Assembly (NCBI GenBank): GCA_030682835.1
Contig: JAUXNG010000094.1
Location: forward strand, 48,702 to 112,701
DNA: 64,000 nucleotides
Source of the DNA: Hydrogenophaga sp.
Lineage (GTDB): Bacteria > Pseudomonadota > Gammaproteobacteria > Burkholderiales > Burkholderiaceae_C
Reading direction: 5' to 3'
Shown: positions 9,298-18,296 of the stretch, one piece after another
Numbering within the stretch: the stretch's first letter is position 1
Layout of the letters: every line of letters starts with the position of its first letter
Position numbers and translations under genes: made by a program
The notes under the pieces: generated by a model
Told to the model about the DNA's origin: nothing
Database searches by the model: none
What the model saw: the letters and a program-made list of their open reading frames with translations, nothing else

Positions 9298-9976
9298 ATG
9301 AACAGAACCACGGTCCTGCAGATCGGCCCGCTGATGCCGGCGCTGGAAGCCGCCTTGCGCCAACAGCACGAGGGGCTGAGCGCGCAGGCGCCGGACGCGG
9401 ACGCGCCGCTGGCGGAGATGGACGACGCACCGCGAATCGCCGCGGCCGACTGCTTCATGCGGCGCGGCGACTGGCTCAAGGGCCGCTATCCGTTGACCAC
9501 GCGTGTGAGCGGCAAGCGGCTGGGCATCCGTCGGGCTGGGTCGCATCGGCCATGCCGTGGCGCGGCGTGCAGCCGGGTTCGACATGTCCGTGAGCTATCA
9601 CAACCGCCGCCCCGTGGAGGGCATCACCTGGCGTCACGAACCCTCCTTGCTGGCGCTGACACCCGCCACCTGGTCAACGCCGAGGTGCTGCGTGCCCTGG
9701 GGCCGCGGGGCATCCTGGTGAACGTGGCGCGCGGCAGCGTCGTGGACGAAGCCGCGCTGATCGCCTGCCTGCAAAGCGGTGAGTTCGGCGGCCGCGCTGG
9801 ACGTGTTCGACGACGAGCCGCGCGTGCCCTAGGCCCTGCTCGCCATGGACCAGGTGGTGCTGGCGCCGCACACGGCCAGCGGCACCCACGACACGCGCCA
9901 GGCCATGGCCGATCTCGTGCTGGCCAACCTGCGGGCCGGGCTGGCGGGTGAGCCCCTGCCTGCCCAGGCGCGCTGA
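9298..9976 (+). pseudogene. Decayed D-2-hydroxyacid dehydrogenase
   Basis: A broken NAD-binding 2-hydroxyacid dehydrogenase (GhrA/hydroxypyruvate-reductase-like) lying 4 bases after gudD. Fragments appear in different frames: an N-terminal piece from 9298, a segment reading [13 protein letters not shown] near 9490-9530, the Rossmann part ([20 protein letters not shown], about 9544-9603), then [20 protein letters not shown] and [20 protein letters not shown] (to about 9780), and the C-terminal [11 protein letters not shown] (about 9797-9830). After this comes an in-frame TAG at about 9832, followed by [16 protein letters not shown] and the end at 9976. At least two frameshifts, one stop and internal deletions around residues 45 and 110 are needed to align it with a normal enzyme of about 310 residues. 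It is not expected to be functional. Confidence 0.82.
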
Positions 9977-10008
9977 ATCCCCCTTTGCTTTCACCGGACG
10001 GTATTTCC

Positions 10009-11571
10009 ATGGACACCCAGCCCCGAACCCCTGCCGCTCCGCGCGGCATCCGCATGCACGCGGCAGACAACGTGGCCATCGTCGTCAACGACGGTGGCCT
10101 GAAACCGGGCGCGGCCCTTGCTGACGGGCCGGTGCTGGTCGAGGCGGTGCCGCAAGGGCACAAGGTGGCGCTGGTGGACCTGCCCGCAGGCACCCCCGTG
10201 CGACGCTACAACGTGGTCATCGGCCATACAGCGGTTGACATCCCGGCTGGCGGCTGGGTCAATGAGCAGCGCCTGGTGATGCCGGCTGCGCGCTCACTCG
10301 AAGGCCTGCCCGCCGCCAGCCCGCCGGCCGAGCTGCCACCGCTGAGCGGCCACACGTTCCAGGGCTACCGCAACGCCGACGGCAGCGTGGGCACGCGAAA
10401 CCTGCTCGCCATCACCACCACCGTGCAGTGCGTGGCCGGCGTGCTGGCCTGTGCCGTCGAACGCATCCAGCGCGAACTGCTACCGCTCTACCCGAACGTG
10501 GACGGGGTGGTCGGCTTGGAACACACCTACGGCTGCGGTGTGGCCATCGACGCACCCGACGCCATCATTCCCATCCGCACCCTGCGCAACATCTCGACCA
10601 ACCCCAACTTCGGCGGCGAGGTCATGGTGCTCAGCCTGGGCTGCGAGAAGCTGCAGCCCGAGCGCCTGCTGCCACCGGGCAGCATTCCGATCAACGATCC
10701 GCGCGGCAGCGACCTCGACGTGGTCACCCTGCAGGACGAGGCCCACGTCGGCTTCATGTCCATGATCGATTCCATCCTCCGACAAGCCCGTGTGCACCTG
10801 GAGCGCCTGAACCGTCGCCAGCGCGAGACCTGCCCGGCGTCCGACCTGGTGGTGGGGGTGCAGTGCGGTGGCAGCGATGCGTTTTCGGGTGTCACGGCCA
10901 ACCCGGCGGTGGGCTATGCGACCGACCTGCTGGTGCGCGCCGGCGCCACCGTGCTGTTCAGCGAGGTCACCGAGGTGCGCGATGGCATCGACCTGCTCAC
11001 CACGCGCGCCGCCAGCCCCACCGTGGCCGACGCCCTGGTGCGCGAAATGGCCTGGTACGACGCCTACCTGAGCAAGGGCCTGGTCGACCGCAGCGCCAAC
11101 ACCACGCCGGGCAACAAGAAGGGCGGCCTGTCCAACATCGTGGAAAAGGCCATGGGCTCCATCGTCAAGAGCGGCACCGGCCCGATCCACGGCGTCAGTT
11201 CGCCTGGCGAGAAGGTGAAACAGAAGGGCCTGATATTCGCGGCCACGCCGGCGAGCGACTTCATTTGCGGCACGCTGCAGCTGGCCGCCGGCATGAACCT
11301 GCATGTCTTCACCACCGGCCGCGGAACGCCCTACGGCCTGGCCGAGTGCCCGGTGATCAAGGTGGCCACGCGCGATGACCTGGCACGCCGCTGGCACGAC
11401 CTGATGGACCTCAACGCCGGGCGCATCGCCAGCGGCGAGGCCACCATCGAGGACGTGGGGACCGAGCTGTTCCAGTTGCTGCTGGACGTGGCCAGCGGCC
11501 AGAAAACCTGGGCCGAGCACTGGAAGCTTCAGAACGCGCTGGTGCTGTTCAACCCGGCGCCCGTGACCTGA
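10009..11571 (+). CDS. garD: Galactarate dehydratase
   Basis: A UxaA/GarD family dehydratase of 520 residues that converts galactarate (mucate) to 5-keto-4-deoxyglucarate. It has an N-terminal SAF-like domain (about residues 15-90) and a large C-terminal domain starting at [15 protein letters not shown]. Stretches recalled as identical in E. coli GarD include [24 protein letters not shown], [32 protein letters not shown] and the C-terminus LFNPAPVT. The family is iron-dependent. The ATG at 10009, preceded by GGACGG, is preferred over an in-frame TTG at 9985. It is the last gene of the divergent operon and feeds the same intermediate as GudD into KdgD. Confidence 0.95.
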   Translation: MDTQPRTPAAPRGIRMHAADNVAIVVNDGGLKPGAALADGPVLVEAVPQGHKVALVDLPAGTPVRRYNVVIGHTAVDIPAGGWVNEQRLVMPAARSLEGLPAASPPAELPPLSGHTFQGYRNADGSVGTRNLLAITTTVQCVAGVLACAVERIQRELLPLYPNVDGVVGLEHTYGCGVAIDAPDAIIPIRTLRNISTNPNFGGEVMVLSLGCEKLQPERLLPPGSIPINDPRGSDLDVVTLQDEAHVGFMSMIDSILRQARVHLERLNRRQRETCPASDLVVGVQCGGSDAFSGVTANPAVGYATDLLVRAGATVLFSEVTEVRDGIDLLTTRAASPTVADALVREMAWYDAYLSKGLVDRSANTTPGNKKGGLSNIVEKAMGSIVKSGTGPIHGVSSPGEKVKQKGLIFAATPASDFICGTLQLAAGMNLHVFTTGRGTPYGLAECPVIKVATRDDLARRWHDLMDLNAGRIASGEATIEDVGTELFQLLLDVASGQKTWAEHWKLQNALVLFNPAPVT

Positions 11572-11688
11572 ACCAGACTTCGCACAGCCGGGGTCACCCA
11601 TCCGCGCCTGACCCCTTCCATCCACAGTTTCCGCGGGCGTCGCGCTTTAGCGCATCGCGGTCGAAAACGGCCATCTAGGCCAGGGAGC

Positions 11689-12567
11689 TCAGCTCAGCAA
11701 GGCCGCCAGCCCACCCTCGGCCTCAAACCGCTGGTTGCGGTAAATCAGCCGCGTCGGCCCGGCCCACACCCGCTCGGCCACGGTGTGCCGCGGATCGCCG
11801 GGGTAGCAGATGACGCGGCAGCCCTCTTCATCAAACGGCTCCGGCGCCACCAGCGCGGGCGGGCGGCTGCGGGCGGCGTCCAGCACCTCGGCCACGTTGC
11901 GCAGCCGGCTGAACTGGCTCAGCGTCATGATCTGAGGCGGCGCCAGGTCGATCTCGCCGGCCCAGTAGCGTTCCAGCCCGGTGCGCGGTGCCAGCCACAC
12001 CGCTTCGGTGGCCTCGAACGTGCAGTGCTCGGCCAGCTGCCCGGCCGGGGCCGCGGCGACAAAAAAGCGGGTGTCAAAGCGCTTGTTGGTGACGGAGGGC
12101 ACGCGCGGTGTGACCCAGCGCGACCAGGGCAGCAGGCCGGCCAGTGTCGGGCGCAAGCCGGCGCGTTGCAGGGCAGTACCGAAGGGCTCGCCCGCGGTGG
12201 TGAGCGCTCGCACCTGCTGCACCGCGGCCGGTGTGGCGGCCTGCGCGAGCAGGAGCGCGCATTCCTCAAAGGTTTCTCGCAGGGCCGCCATGTGCAGGCC
12301 CACTGCCGTCCCGGCGTCGAGCCCGGGCTCTGCCAGGGCCTGCAGGCAATCGGCCGGGGAGCGGTCTAGCCAGGCCAGATCGACCGCGTGGTCGGACGGG
12401 TCGAGCTTGCCACCGGGGAACACATGCACGCCACCGAGCACGCCGGAATTGCCGTGCCGGCGGACCAGCAGCACCTCCAGCCCCTGCAGTCCGTCGCGCA
12501 CCAGCATGACGGTGGCGGCGGGCACGGGCGGGGTGTGGACGATGTCGGAATTGATCGGAATGGCCAT
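11689..12567 (-). CDS. Nudix hydrolase (NUDT19/RP2-like)
   Basis: A 292-residue Nudix-fold protein from the ATG at 12567. It begins with a typical Nudix beta strand (ATVMLVRDGLQGLEVLLVRR), then VHVFPGGKLDP, followed by about 40 residues before the helix AALRETFEECALLL. The catalytic REXXEE helix is intact but is separated from the GG element by a long insertion, as in the NUDT19/coenzyme A diphosphatase branch. It probably hydrolyses a nucleoside diphosphate derivative or acyl-CoA; the substrate is not readable. It is divergent from the sorbosone-dehydrogenase-like gene, and its stop lies 118 bases from garD in a convergent arrangement. Confidence 0.85.
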   Translation of the reverse strand: MAIPINSDIVHTPPVPAATVMLVRDGLQGLEVLLVRRHGNSGVLGGVHVFPGGKLDPSDHAVDLAWLDRSPADCLQALAEPGLDAGTAVGLHMAALRETFEECALLLAQAATPAAVQQVRALTTAGEPFGTALQRAGLRPTLAGLLPWSRWVTPRVPSVTNKRFDTRFFVAAAPAGQLAEHCTFEATEAVWLAPRTGLERYWAGEIDLAPPQIMTLSQFSRLRNVAEVLDAARSRPPALVAPEPFDEEGCRVICYPGDPRHTVAERVWAGPTRLIYRNQRFEAEGGLAALLS

Positions 12568-12704
12568 GGCGCATTGTCCACGGGGCGGGTGCACCGCCGC
12601 GGACGCCCGGGTGACGGCGGGGCTCTGTGTGCGTCAGCGGACAGACCCGCCCTGCCCCGCACCGCAAAGTGACCCGGGCACCTTTGCCGCGCGACGAGAC
12701 CCCC

Positions 12705-14090
12705 ATGCCCCACCACACCGCTTTTATCTCCAGCCCGACCCCCGGCACACTACCCGGCTGCCCCAGCACGCGGGCACGGCGGGGCTGGCTGACCGCCGGG
12801 GTGGCGGGTGCCGTGCTGGCCTTGAGCGCCTGTGGCGAGTCGGCCCGGCTGCAGGTGGAGCAGGGCTTTGGCCCCAACCCCGAACTGCCGCCGCCCAACA
12901 AGACGCTGATCCCCACGGTCAACATCGCACCCGCCACCGGCTGGGTGGACGGGGCGCTGCCGCAGAGCGCACCGGGCACTCGGGCGGTGGCTTTCGCCTC
13001 CGGTCTGGACCACCCGCGCTGGCTGCACGTGCTGCCCAACGGCGACGTGCTGGTGGCCGAAAGCAACCGCCCACCGAAGGACAAGGACGAGACCGGGTTC
13101 AAGGACGTCGTGATGGGCTTCTTCATGAAGCGCGCCGGTGCTGGCGTGCCCAGCGCCGACCGCATCACCTTGCTGCGCGATGCCGACGGTGACGGCGTGG
13201 CCGAGGTGAAATCGGTGCTGCTGAGCGGCCTGTACTCACCCTTCGGTATGGCGCTGATGGGCGAGCGCCTGTACGTGGCCAACGCCGACGCGGTGGTCTC
13301 ATTCCCCTACCGCGCTGGCGACACCACCATCGACGCCGCGCCCACCGAACTGGTCAAGTTGCCGGGCGGACCGAACAACCACCACTGGACCAAGGGCCTG
13401 ATCGCCAGCCCCGACGGGCAGCGCCTGTATGTGAGCATCGGCTCCAACAGCAACGTGGCCGAAAACGGCATGGAAGCCGAGCAAGGTCGCGCCGCCATCT
13501 GGGAAGTGGACATGAACTCGGGCGCGCACCGCGTGTTCGCCTCAGGCCTGCGCAACCCCGTGGGCATGGCCTGGGACGGCAGCGGCAGCACGCTGTGGAC
13601 GGTGGTGAACGAGCGCGACGAGATCGGCAGCGATCTGGTGCCCGACTACCTCACCTCGGTGCGCGACGGCGCTTTCTACGGCTGGCCCTACAGCTACTTC
13701 GGCCAGCATGTGGACGAGCGCGTGAAGCCGCCGCGACCCGACCTGGTGGCCAGCGCGGTGAAGCCCGACTACGCGCTGGGCGCCCACACCGCCTCGCTGG
13801 GCCTGAGCTGGTCGGGCGGGAATGCGCTGCCCGCGCCCTTTGCCGAGGGCATGTTCATCGGCCAGCACGGCTCGTGGAACCGGCGCCCGCACAGCGGCTA
13901 CAAGGTGATCTTTGTGCCCTTCACGGGCGGCAGGCCCAGCGGCGAGCCGGTGGACGTGCTGACCGGCTTCCTGAGCGACGACGGCAAGGCGCGGGGCCGC
14001 CCGGTGGGGGTGGCCATTGACCAGCGCGGCGCCCTGCTGGTGGCCGACGACGTGGGCAACATCATCTGGCGCGTGGCGCCCGCGCAGTGA
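12705..14090 (+). CDS. Sorbosone dehydrogenase/PQQ-dependent sugar dehydrogenase-like lipoprotein
   Basis: A 461-residue exported six-bladed beta-propeller of the soluble aldose/L-sorbosone dehydrogenase type. After an unusually long N-region with an RARR stretch, a hydrophobic segment ends in a lipobox (LSAC, Cys43), so it should be a lipoprotein. Propeller motifs include [70 protein letters not shown] and [11 protein letters not shown]. Members use PQQ to oxidise aldoses or sorbosone. Six bases separate it from the downstream NDH-2 gene, which suggests cotranscription and perhaps a shared link to the quinone pool. The start at 12705 places the signal sequence correctly. Confidence 0.85.
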   Translation: MPHHTAFISSPTPGTLPGCPSTRARRGWLTAGVAGAVLALSACGESARLQVEQGFGPNPELPPPNKTLIPTVNIAPATGWVDGALPQSAPGTRAVAFASGLDHPRWLHVLPNGDVLVAESNRPPKDKDETGFKDVVMGFFMKRAGAGVPSADRITLLRDADGDGVAEVKSVLLSGLYSPFGMALMGERLYVANADAVVSFPYRAGDTTIDAAPTELVKLPGGPNNHHWTKGLIASPDGQRLYVSIGSNSNVAENGMEAEQGRAAIWEVDMNSGAHRVFASGLRNPVGMAWDGSGSTLWTVVNERDEIGSDLVPDYLTSVRDGAFYGWPYSYFGQHVDERVKPPRPDLVASAVKPDYALGAHTASLGLSWSGGNALPAPFAEGMFIGQHGSWNRRPHSGYKVIFVPFTGGRPSGEPVDVLTGFLSDDGKARGRPVGVAIDQRGALLVADDVGNIIWRVAPAQ

Positions 14091-14096
14091 GCGCCG

Positions 14097-15395
14097 ATGG
14101 AGAATGAAATCGTGATTGTGGGCGGCGGTGCGGGTGGGCTGGAGCTGGCCTGCCAGCTGGGACGCCAGCTGGGACCGCAGCGCGTGACGCTGGTGGACCT
14201 GAAGCTGTTCCATATCTGGAAACCCTCGCTCCACGAAGTGGCCGCCGGCACGCTGGACATCCACCAGGAGGGTCTGTCATACGAAATGCTGGCGCACGAC
14301 AACGGCTTCAACTTCGTGCTCGGCCCCATGACCGATCTCGACCTGGAGCGCCGAGACATCGGGGTGGGACCGGTGAACGACGCGATGGGCGAGCAGCTGA
14401 TACCGGCGCGGCGCCTGAGTTTTGCGCAGCTGGTGATCGCCGTGGGCAGTACCGCCAACCACTTCAAGGTACCGGGGGCGGCCGAGCACACCCTGTCGCT
14501 CACCCGGGCCGCGGACGCCGAGCACTTTCGCCTGCGCATGCTCAGCCTGCTCACCAGCGCCGAGCTGCGCAAGAGCCAGGGCGAAGCGGGGCAGGCGCGC
14601 ATCGTCATCATCGGCGGCGGGGCCACGGGCGTGGAGCTGGCCGCCGAGCTGCGCGAGGCCAGCGAGGTGCACGCCCGCTACGGTTTTCGCCGGCTGGACC
14701 CGCACACCGACGTGCGGATCACCCTGCTCGAAGGGGGCGACCGCATCCTGGAACCATTGCCCGACAAGGTGGCGGTGGCCGCCACCGAGCTGCTGCACCA
14801 GCGCTTCGTGCGCATCGAGACCGGCTGCCGCGTGGCGCGGGTCACGCCGCAGGCGGTGACGGATGAGACCGGGCGCGTGTTCCCGGCCGACCTGGTGGTG
14901 TGGGCGGCCGGCACCCAGGCGCCGCCCTTCCTGAAAACCCTGGGCCTACCGTCGAACAAGACCGGCCAGATTGAGGTGGACGCGCACCTGCGCGTGCCCG
15001 ATCAGCCCGGCGTGTATGCGCTGGGCGACTGCGCCGCATGCCCCATGCCCGATGGCGGGCGGGTGCCGGCGCGTGCACAGGCTGCGCATCAGCAGGCCAG
15101 CTACCTCTACCGCCAGCTGCTGCGCCGCGCCCGTGGCGAATCCGAACGCGACGCACCCTTTGTGTACCGCGACCGCGGCTCGCTGGTGTCACTGGGCACG
15201 CGCACGTCGGTGGGCAACCTCATGGGCAACCTGTTCCGCTCGACCTGGTTCGTGCAGGGCACCTTGGCCCGCCTGATGTACCTGAGCCTGCACCTCATGC
15301 ACCACCGCGCGGTGCTGGGCACGCGCCGCACCGCGGTGCTGGCGCTCGCCCGTTTTCTCGTCAGGCGCGCCACGCCGCTGGTCAAGATGCACTGA
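14097..15395 (+). CDS. ndh: Type II NADH dehydrogenase-like FAD oxidoreductase
   Basis: A 432-residue two-dinucleotide-binding-domain flavoprotein. The FAD-binding GGGAGG motif is at residues 9-14 and the NAD(P)-binding GGGATGVELAAEL motif near 172. The VWAAGTQAPPFL stretch and the FAD-contacting GVYALGDCAACP motif follow. The C-terminus is hydrophobic and basic (LMYLSLHLMHHRAV onward), fitting monotopic attachment to the inner membrane. NDH-2 enzymes pass electrons from NADH to quinone without pumping protons. It starts 6 bases after the sorbosone-dehydrogenase-like gene. Its 3' end overlaps the convergent hybrid kinase gene by 14 bases. Confidence 0.87.
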   Translation: MENEIVIVGGGAGGLELACQLGRQLGPQRVTLVDLKLFHIWKPSLHEVAAGTLDIHQEGLSYEMLAHDNGFNFVLGPMTDLDLERRDIGVGPVNDAMGEQLIPARRLSFAQLVIAVGSTANHFKVPGAAEHTLSLTRAADAEHFRLRMLSLLTSAELRKSQGEAGQARIVIIGGGATGVELAAELREASEVHARYGFRRLDPHTDVRITLLEGGDRILEPLPDKVAVAATELLHQRFVRIETGCRVARVTPQAVTDETGRVFPADLVVWAAGTQAPPFLKTLGLPSNKTGQIEVDAHLRVPDQPGVYALGDCAACPMPDGGRVPARAQAAHQQASYLYRQLLRRARGESERDAPFVYRDRGSLVSLGTRTSVGNLMGNLFRSTWFVQGTLARLMYLSLHLMHHRAVLGTRRTAVLALARFLVRRATPLVKMH

Positions 15396-17406
15396 GGGCG
15401 GCCGCCGGCACCGCGGCGTGCGCCGCCAGCAGATCGCTCAGCGCCTGCGGGTCAAAGGGCTTGGTGAGGTGCACGTCGAAGCCGGCCGCCATGGCCCGGC
15501 GCTGATCGTCCTGCTGGCCCCAGCCGGTGGCGGCCACCAGCAGCGGCTGGCGATCCCAGGCCTGTGCGCGCACCTGGCGCGCCACCTCGTAGCCATTGAG
15601 TCCGGGCATGCCGATGTCGAGCACCATCACGTCGGGCCGGTGACGCGCCGCCATCGCAGCGGCGCCCTCGCCCTCGTAGGCGGTCATCACCTCGTGGCCA
15701 CCCATGCGCAGCAGCGCGGCCAGCATGTCAACCGCGTCGCGGTTGTCGTCGGCCAGCAGCACACGCAGGCGCTGCTCCGGCTGGCATTCAGGCGCCGGGG
15801 CCGCTGGCGGTTCACACGGCGCCGTGCCCTCGGACACTGGCAGCTCCACCACAAAGCGGCTGCCCCGGCCCAGGCCCTCGCTGGCGGCCGACACGGTGCC
15901 GCCGTGCATTTCCACCAGGCCCTTGACGAGCGCCAAGCCTATGCCCAGCCCGCCCTCGGAGCGGTCCAGTGCCGACTTTTCCTGCGAGAACATCACGAAC
16001 AGCTTGCTGAGCGCATCGCCCCCCAGCCCGATGCCGTTGTCGGTGATGTCAAAGCGCAGCCGTGGGCCGTCGCAGCACACCGCCAGCACGATGGTGCCGC
16101 CCGGGTCGGTGTACTTGGACGCGTTGTTCAGCAGGTTGGAGAGCACCTGAGTGATGCGCACCGGATCCACCAGCAGGCGCACCCCCGGGTCGTCCACCTG
16201 CGCCACCAGTCGGTGGCCCTTGGCATCGGCCAGCGGGCGGGCCGCTTCCATGGCCGCGTCCACCACGGTGGCCACCTCGACCACCTCTTTCTTCAGCGCC
16301 AGGCGCTGCTTGGTGATGCGGGCGATGTCGATCAGGTCGTCCAGCAGGCGCGTGACGTGCATCACCTGGCGCTCGATCACCCGCGTGGCCTGTGCCCGCG
16401 AATCCTCGGTGGCGCGGGGCGAGCCCAGCAGGTGCACGGCGGTGCGGATGGGTGCCAGCGGGTTGCGCAGCTCGTGCGCCAGCGTGGCCAGGAAGTCGTC
16501 CTTCTGCTGGTCGGCTTCGCGCAAGGCCAGCTGGGCGTGGTGCTGGGCCGACACATCGTGCCCCTGCATAAAGATGCCCTGCACCTGGCCGGTGGCGTCG
16601 CGCAGGGGCTGGAGCATGAAATCCAGAAACACCTCTTGCGGCGCCTGGCCGGGCCCGCGGTGCAGGGCGGCCGGCACCGATCGACCCACGAAGGGCTTGC
16701 CGGAGCGGTAAACGCGGTCGAGCCACACCACCAGCCCCTGCCCCACCAGTTCCGGCAAGGCCAGCGAGACCGCGAGTCCCTCCAGCGGCCGGTGCCCGGT
16801 GATGGTGTGGCAGGCCTGGTTGGCCCGCTCGATCACATGGCTGCGGCCCCGCACCACGGCGGCGAAGCCGGGCGACTGGTCGAACAGGGACTGCAACCAG
16901 TCTTCGCGCGCGAGCAGCCGCCGCTCGGCCCGAACCATGCGCGTGGTCTCGGTGCAGGCGCAATAGAAGCCGGCAATGTGACCGGCCTCGTCCGTCACCG
17001 GCGAATAGGAAAACGTGAACCAGGTGTCTTCATCAAACCCGTGGCGGCGCATGCGCAGCGGCAGGTTCTCCATGAAAAAGGGCTCGCCGCCCAGCACCCG
17101 TGCGATGAGGGGTTCCAGGTCGCTCTGGATCTCGTGCCAGATGTCCAGGAAGTATCCACCCACGCCGCGGGGGTGCTTGTCGCCCATGATCTCGGCGTAG
17201 GAGTCGTTGTAGAGGGTGTGGAGCCCAGGCCCCCAGACCACGAACATGGGGAAGGGCGAGCCGAGCATGAGGCTGACCACCGAGCGAAGCGGCTGCGGCC
17301 AAGAGGCGGGCTGACCCAGCGGCGAGGTGGACCAGTCTTTCTCCCGCAGCAGGCGCGCCATCTCACTGTGACCGGCGAGGAAGGCGGGGGATGCTGGAAC
17401 GGTCAT
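15382..17406 (-). CDS. PAS-domain hybrid sensor histidine kinase/response regulator
   Basis: A 674-residue cytoplasmic hybrid kinase without clear membrane segments. The N-terminal third holds two PAS-like sensor modules (about residues 45-165 and 170-290). A HisKA dimerisation domain with the phospho-accepting His near residue 309 (ATLAHELRNPLAP) comes next, then a HATPase_c domain with the N, G1 and G2 boxes (NLLNNASKYT, DNGIGLGG, GGLGIGLALVKG). The C-terminal receiver domain contains the phospho-accepting Asp near residue 597 (VLDIGMPGLNGYE). No partner response regulator is adjacent, so its output target is unknown. The signal is also unknown. It overlaps the NDH-2 gene tail to tail. Confidence 0.9.
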   Translation of the reverse strand: MTVPASPAFLAGHSEMARLLREKDWSTSPLGQPASWPQPLRSVVSLMLGSPFPMFVVWGPGLHTLYNDSYAEIMGDKHPRGVGGYFLDIWHEIQSDLEPLIARVLGGEPFFMENLPLRMRRHGFDEDTWFTFSYSPVTDEAGHIAGFYCACTETTRMVRAERRLLAREDWLQSLFDQSPGFAAVVRGRSHVIERANQACHTITGHRPLEGLAVSLALPELVGQGLVVWLDRVYRSGKPFVGRSVPAALHRGPGQAPQEVFLDFMLQPLRDATGQVQGIFMQGHDVSAQHHAQLALREADQQKDDFLATLAHELRNPLAPIRTAVHLLGSPRATEDSRAQATRVIERQVMHVTRLLDDLIDIARITKQRLALKKEVVEVATVVDAAMEAARPLADAKGHRLVAQVDDPGVRLLVDPVRITQVLSNLLNNASKYTDPGGTIVLAVCCDGPRLRFDITDNGIGLGGDALSKLFVMFSQEKSALDRSEGGLGIGLALVKGLVEMHGGTVSAASEGLGRGSRFVVELPVSEGTAPCEPPAAPAPECQPEQRLRVLLADDNRDAVDMLAALLRMGGHEVMTAYEGEGAAAMAARHRPDVMVLDIGMPGLNGYEVARQVRAQAWDRQPLLVAATGWGQQDDQRRAMAAGFDVHLTKPFDPQALSDLLAAHAAVPAAALSAS

Positions 17407-17560
17407 CGGCGCAGTTTACGCGTGCAGGCCTGGTGTTGATGAGCGCTTGACCGGCGGTGCCGGCGGTCCGGGCTGCGCGGGCGCGCCTCTGTCGCCTGAA
17501 AGTGCACCGCGCCCGCTGGCGAGCAACACCTTGGTTTTCGCCCAGTTCAGACCGGCGCCC

Positions 17561-18112
17561 TCAGCGTCCGACCGGCGGTTGCCAGCGGAAGAACATCGGG
17601 TAGACCTTTTCCACCACCGGTCCGTTGAAATCCCAGGCCAGGCACTTGCCCAGGTGCATGGGCGGGCGGCCATCGGCTGGCGGCGCAAACGAGGCCGAAC
17701 GGGTCTGGAACGCGGCCGTGGCCAGGTTGAACAGCAGTTCGCGCAGGTGGGTGCAGCCCTGCACGCCGCCCAGGTGGCGCTCGATGGTGGTGCGCCAGCC
17801 GCGGCCCAGCGTCTCGCCAATGAAGGCCTGCATGGGCGGCAGCGCCTGCGGGCAGGGATCGTGCGGGTGCGCGTCCATGGCGGCGGCGATGTCGCGGATG
17901 ACCATGTCACCGTCCACCGTCACGCGCAGGTGCATGTGGTGTATGGGCTCGTGCGGCGCCCATTCGCCCTCGCCTTCGATCTCGAAGGCATGGGGCTTGG
18001 TGTCCAGCAGCTCGCCTTCGATGTCCCACAGGCCGTCTTCTCGTTCGAAACCCCGGTACTCGACTTTGCGGGTGTGCATGGGCTTGCGGGGCTGGGGCGT
18101 GGGCAATGGCAA
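17561..18112 (-). CDS. DUF2889 domain-containing protein
   Basis: A 183-residue soluble protein matching the DUF2889 pattern as I recall it: an N-terminal strand-rich part (VEYRGFEREDGLWDIEGELLDTKPH), an HHMHLRVTVDG element, an AAMDAHPHDPCP motif, and a Cys/His-containing stretch (GCTHLRELLFNLATAAFQ). The conserved His, Asp and Cys residues hint at metal binding, but the family has no established function that I know of. It is monocistronic, between a hybrid kinase gene and a chemoreceptor gene. An alternative start at MHTRKVEYRG would shorten it by 11 residues and would fit the family as well. Confidence 0.78.
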   Translation of the reverse strand: MPLPTPQPRKPMHTRKVEYRGFEREDGLWDIEGELLDTKPHAFEIEGEGEWAPHEPIHHMHLRVTVDGDMVIRDIAAAMDAHPHDPCPQALPPMQAFIGETLGRGWRTTIERHLGGVQGCTHLRELLFNLATAAFQTRSASFAPPADGRPPMHLGKCLAWDFNGPVVEKVYPMFFRWQPPVGR

Positions 18113-18296
18113 AACGGAACCTCGGTGAACAGATGCAAAGCGGCGATTTTCCCTGAAGGCGCGCTCAGGCGCCCGGCGCGGGTGTCGCGCCTAGTTCGCT
18201 TGCCGCGCAGGAACTACTCCCATGGGCCTATTCAGGGGCCGGACCCCGGGCCGATGAAGCTGCATCAGGCCGTGTGGGGCCTGTCAGGAGTTGTTC

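Noticed and set aside
15418..17439. Long plus-strand open frame opposite the hybrid kinase
   Set aside because: No domain; the minus-strand kinase has all H, N, G and receiver motifs.
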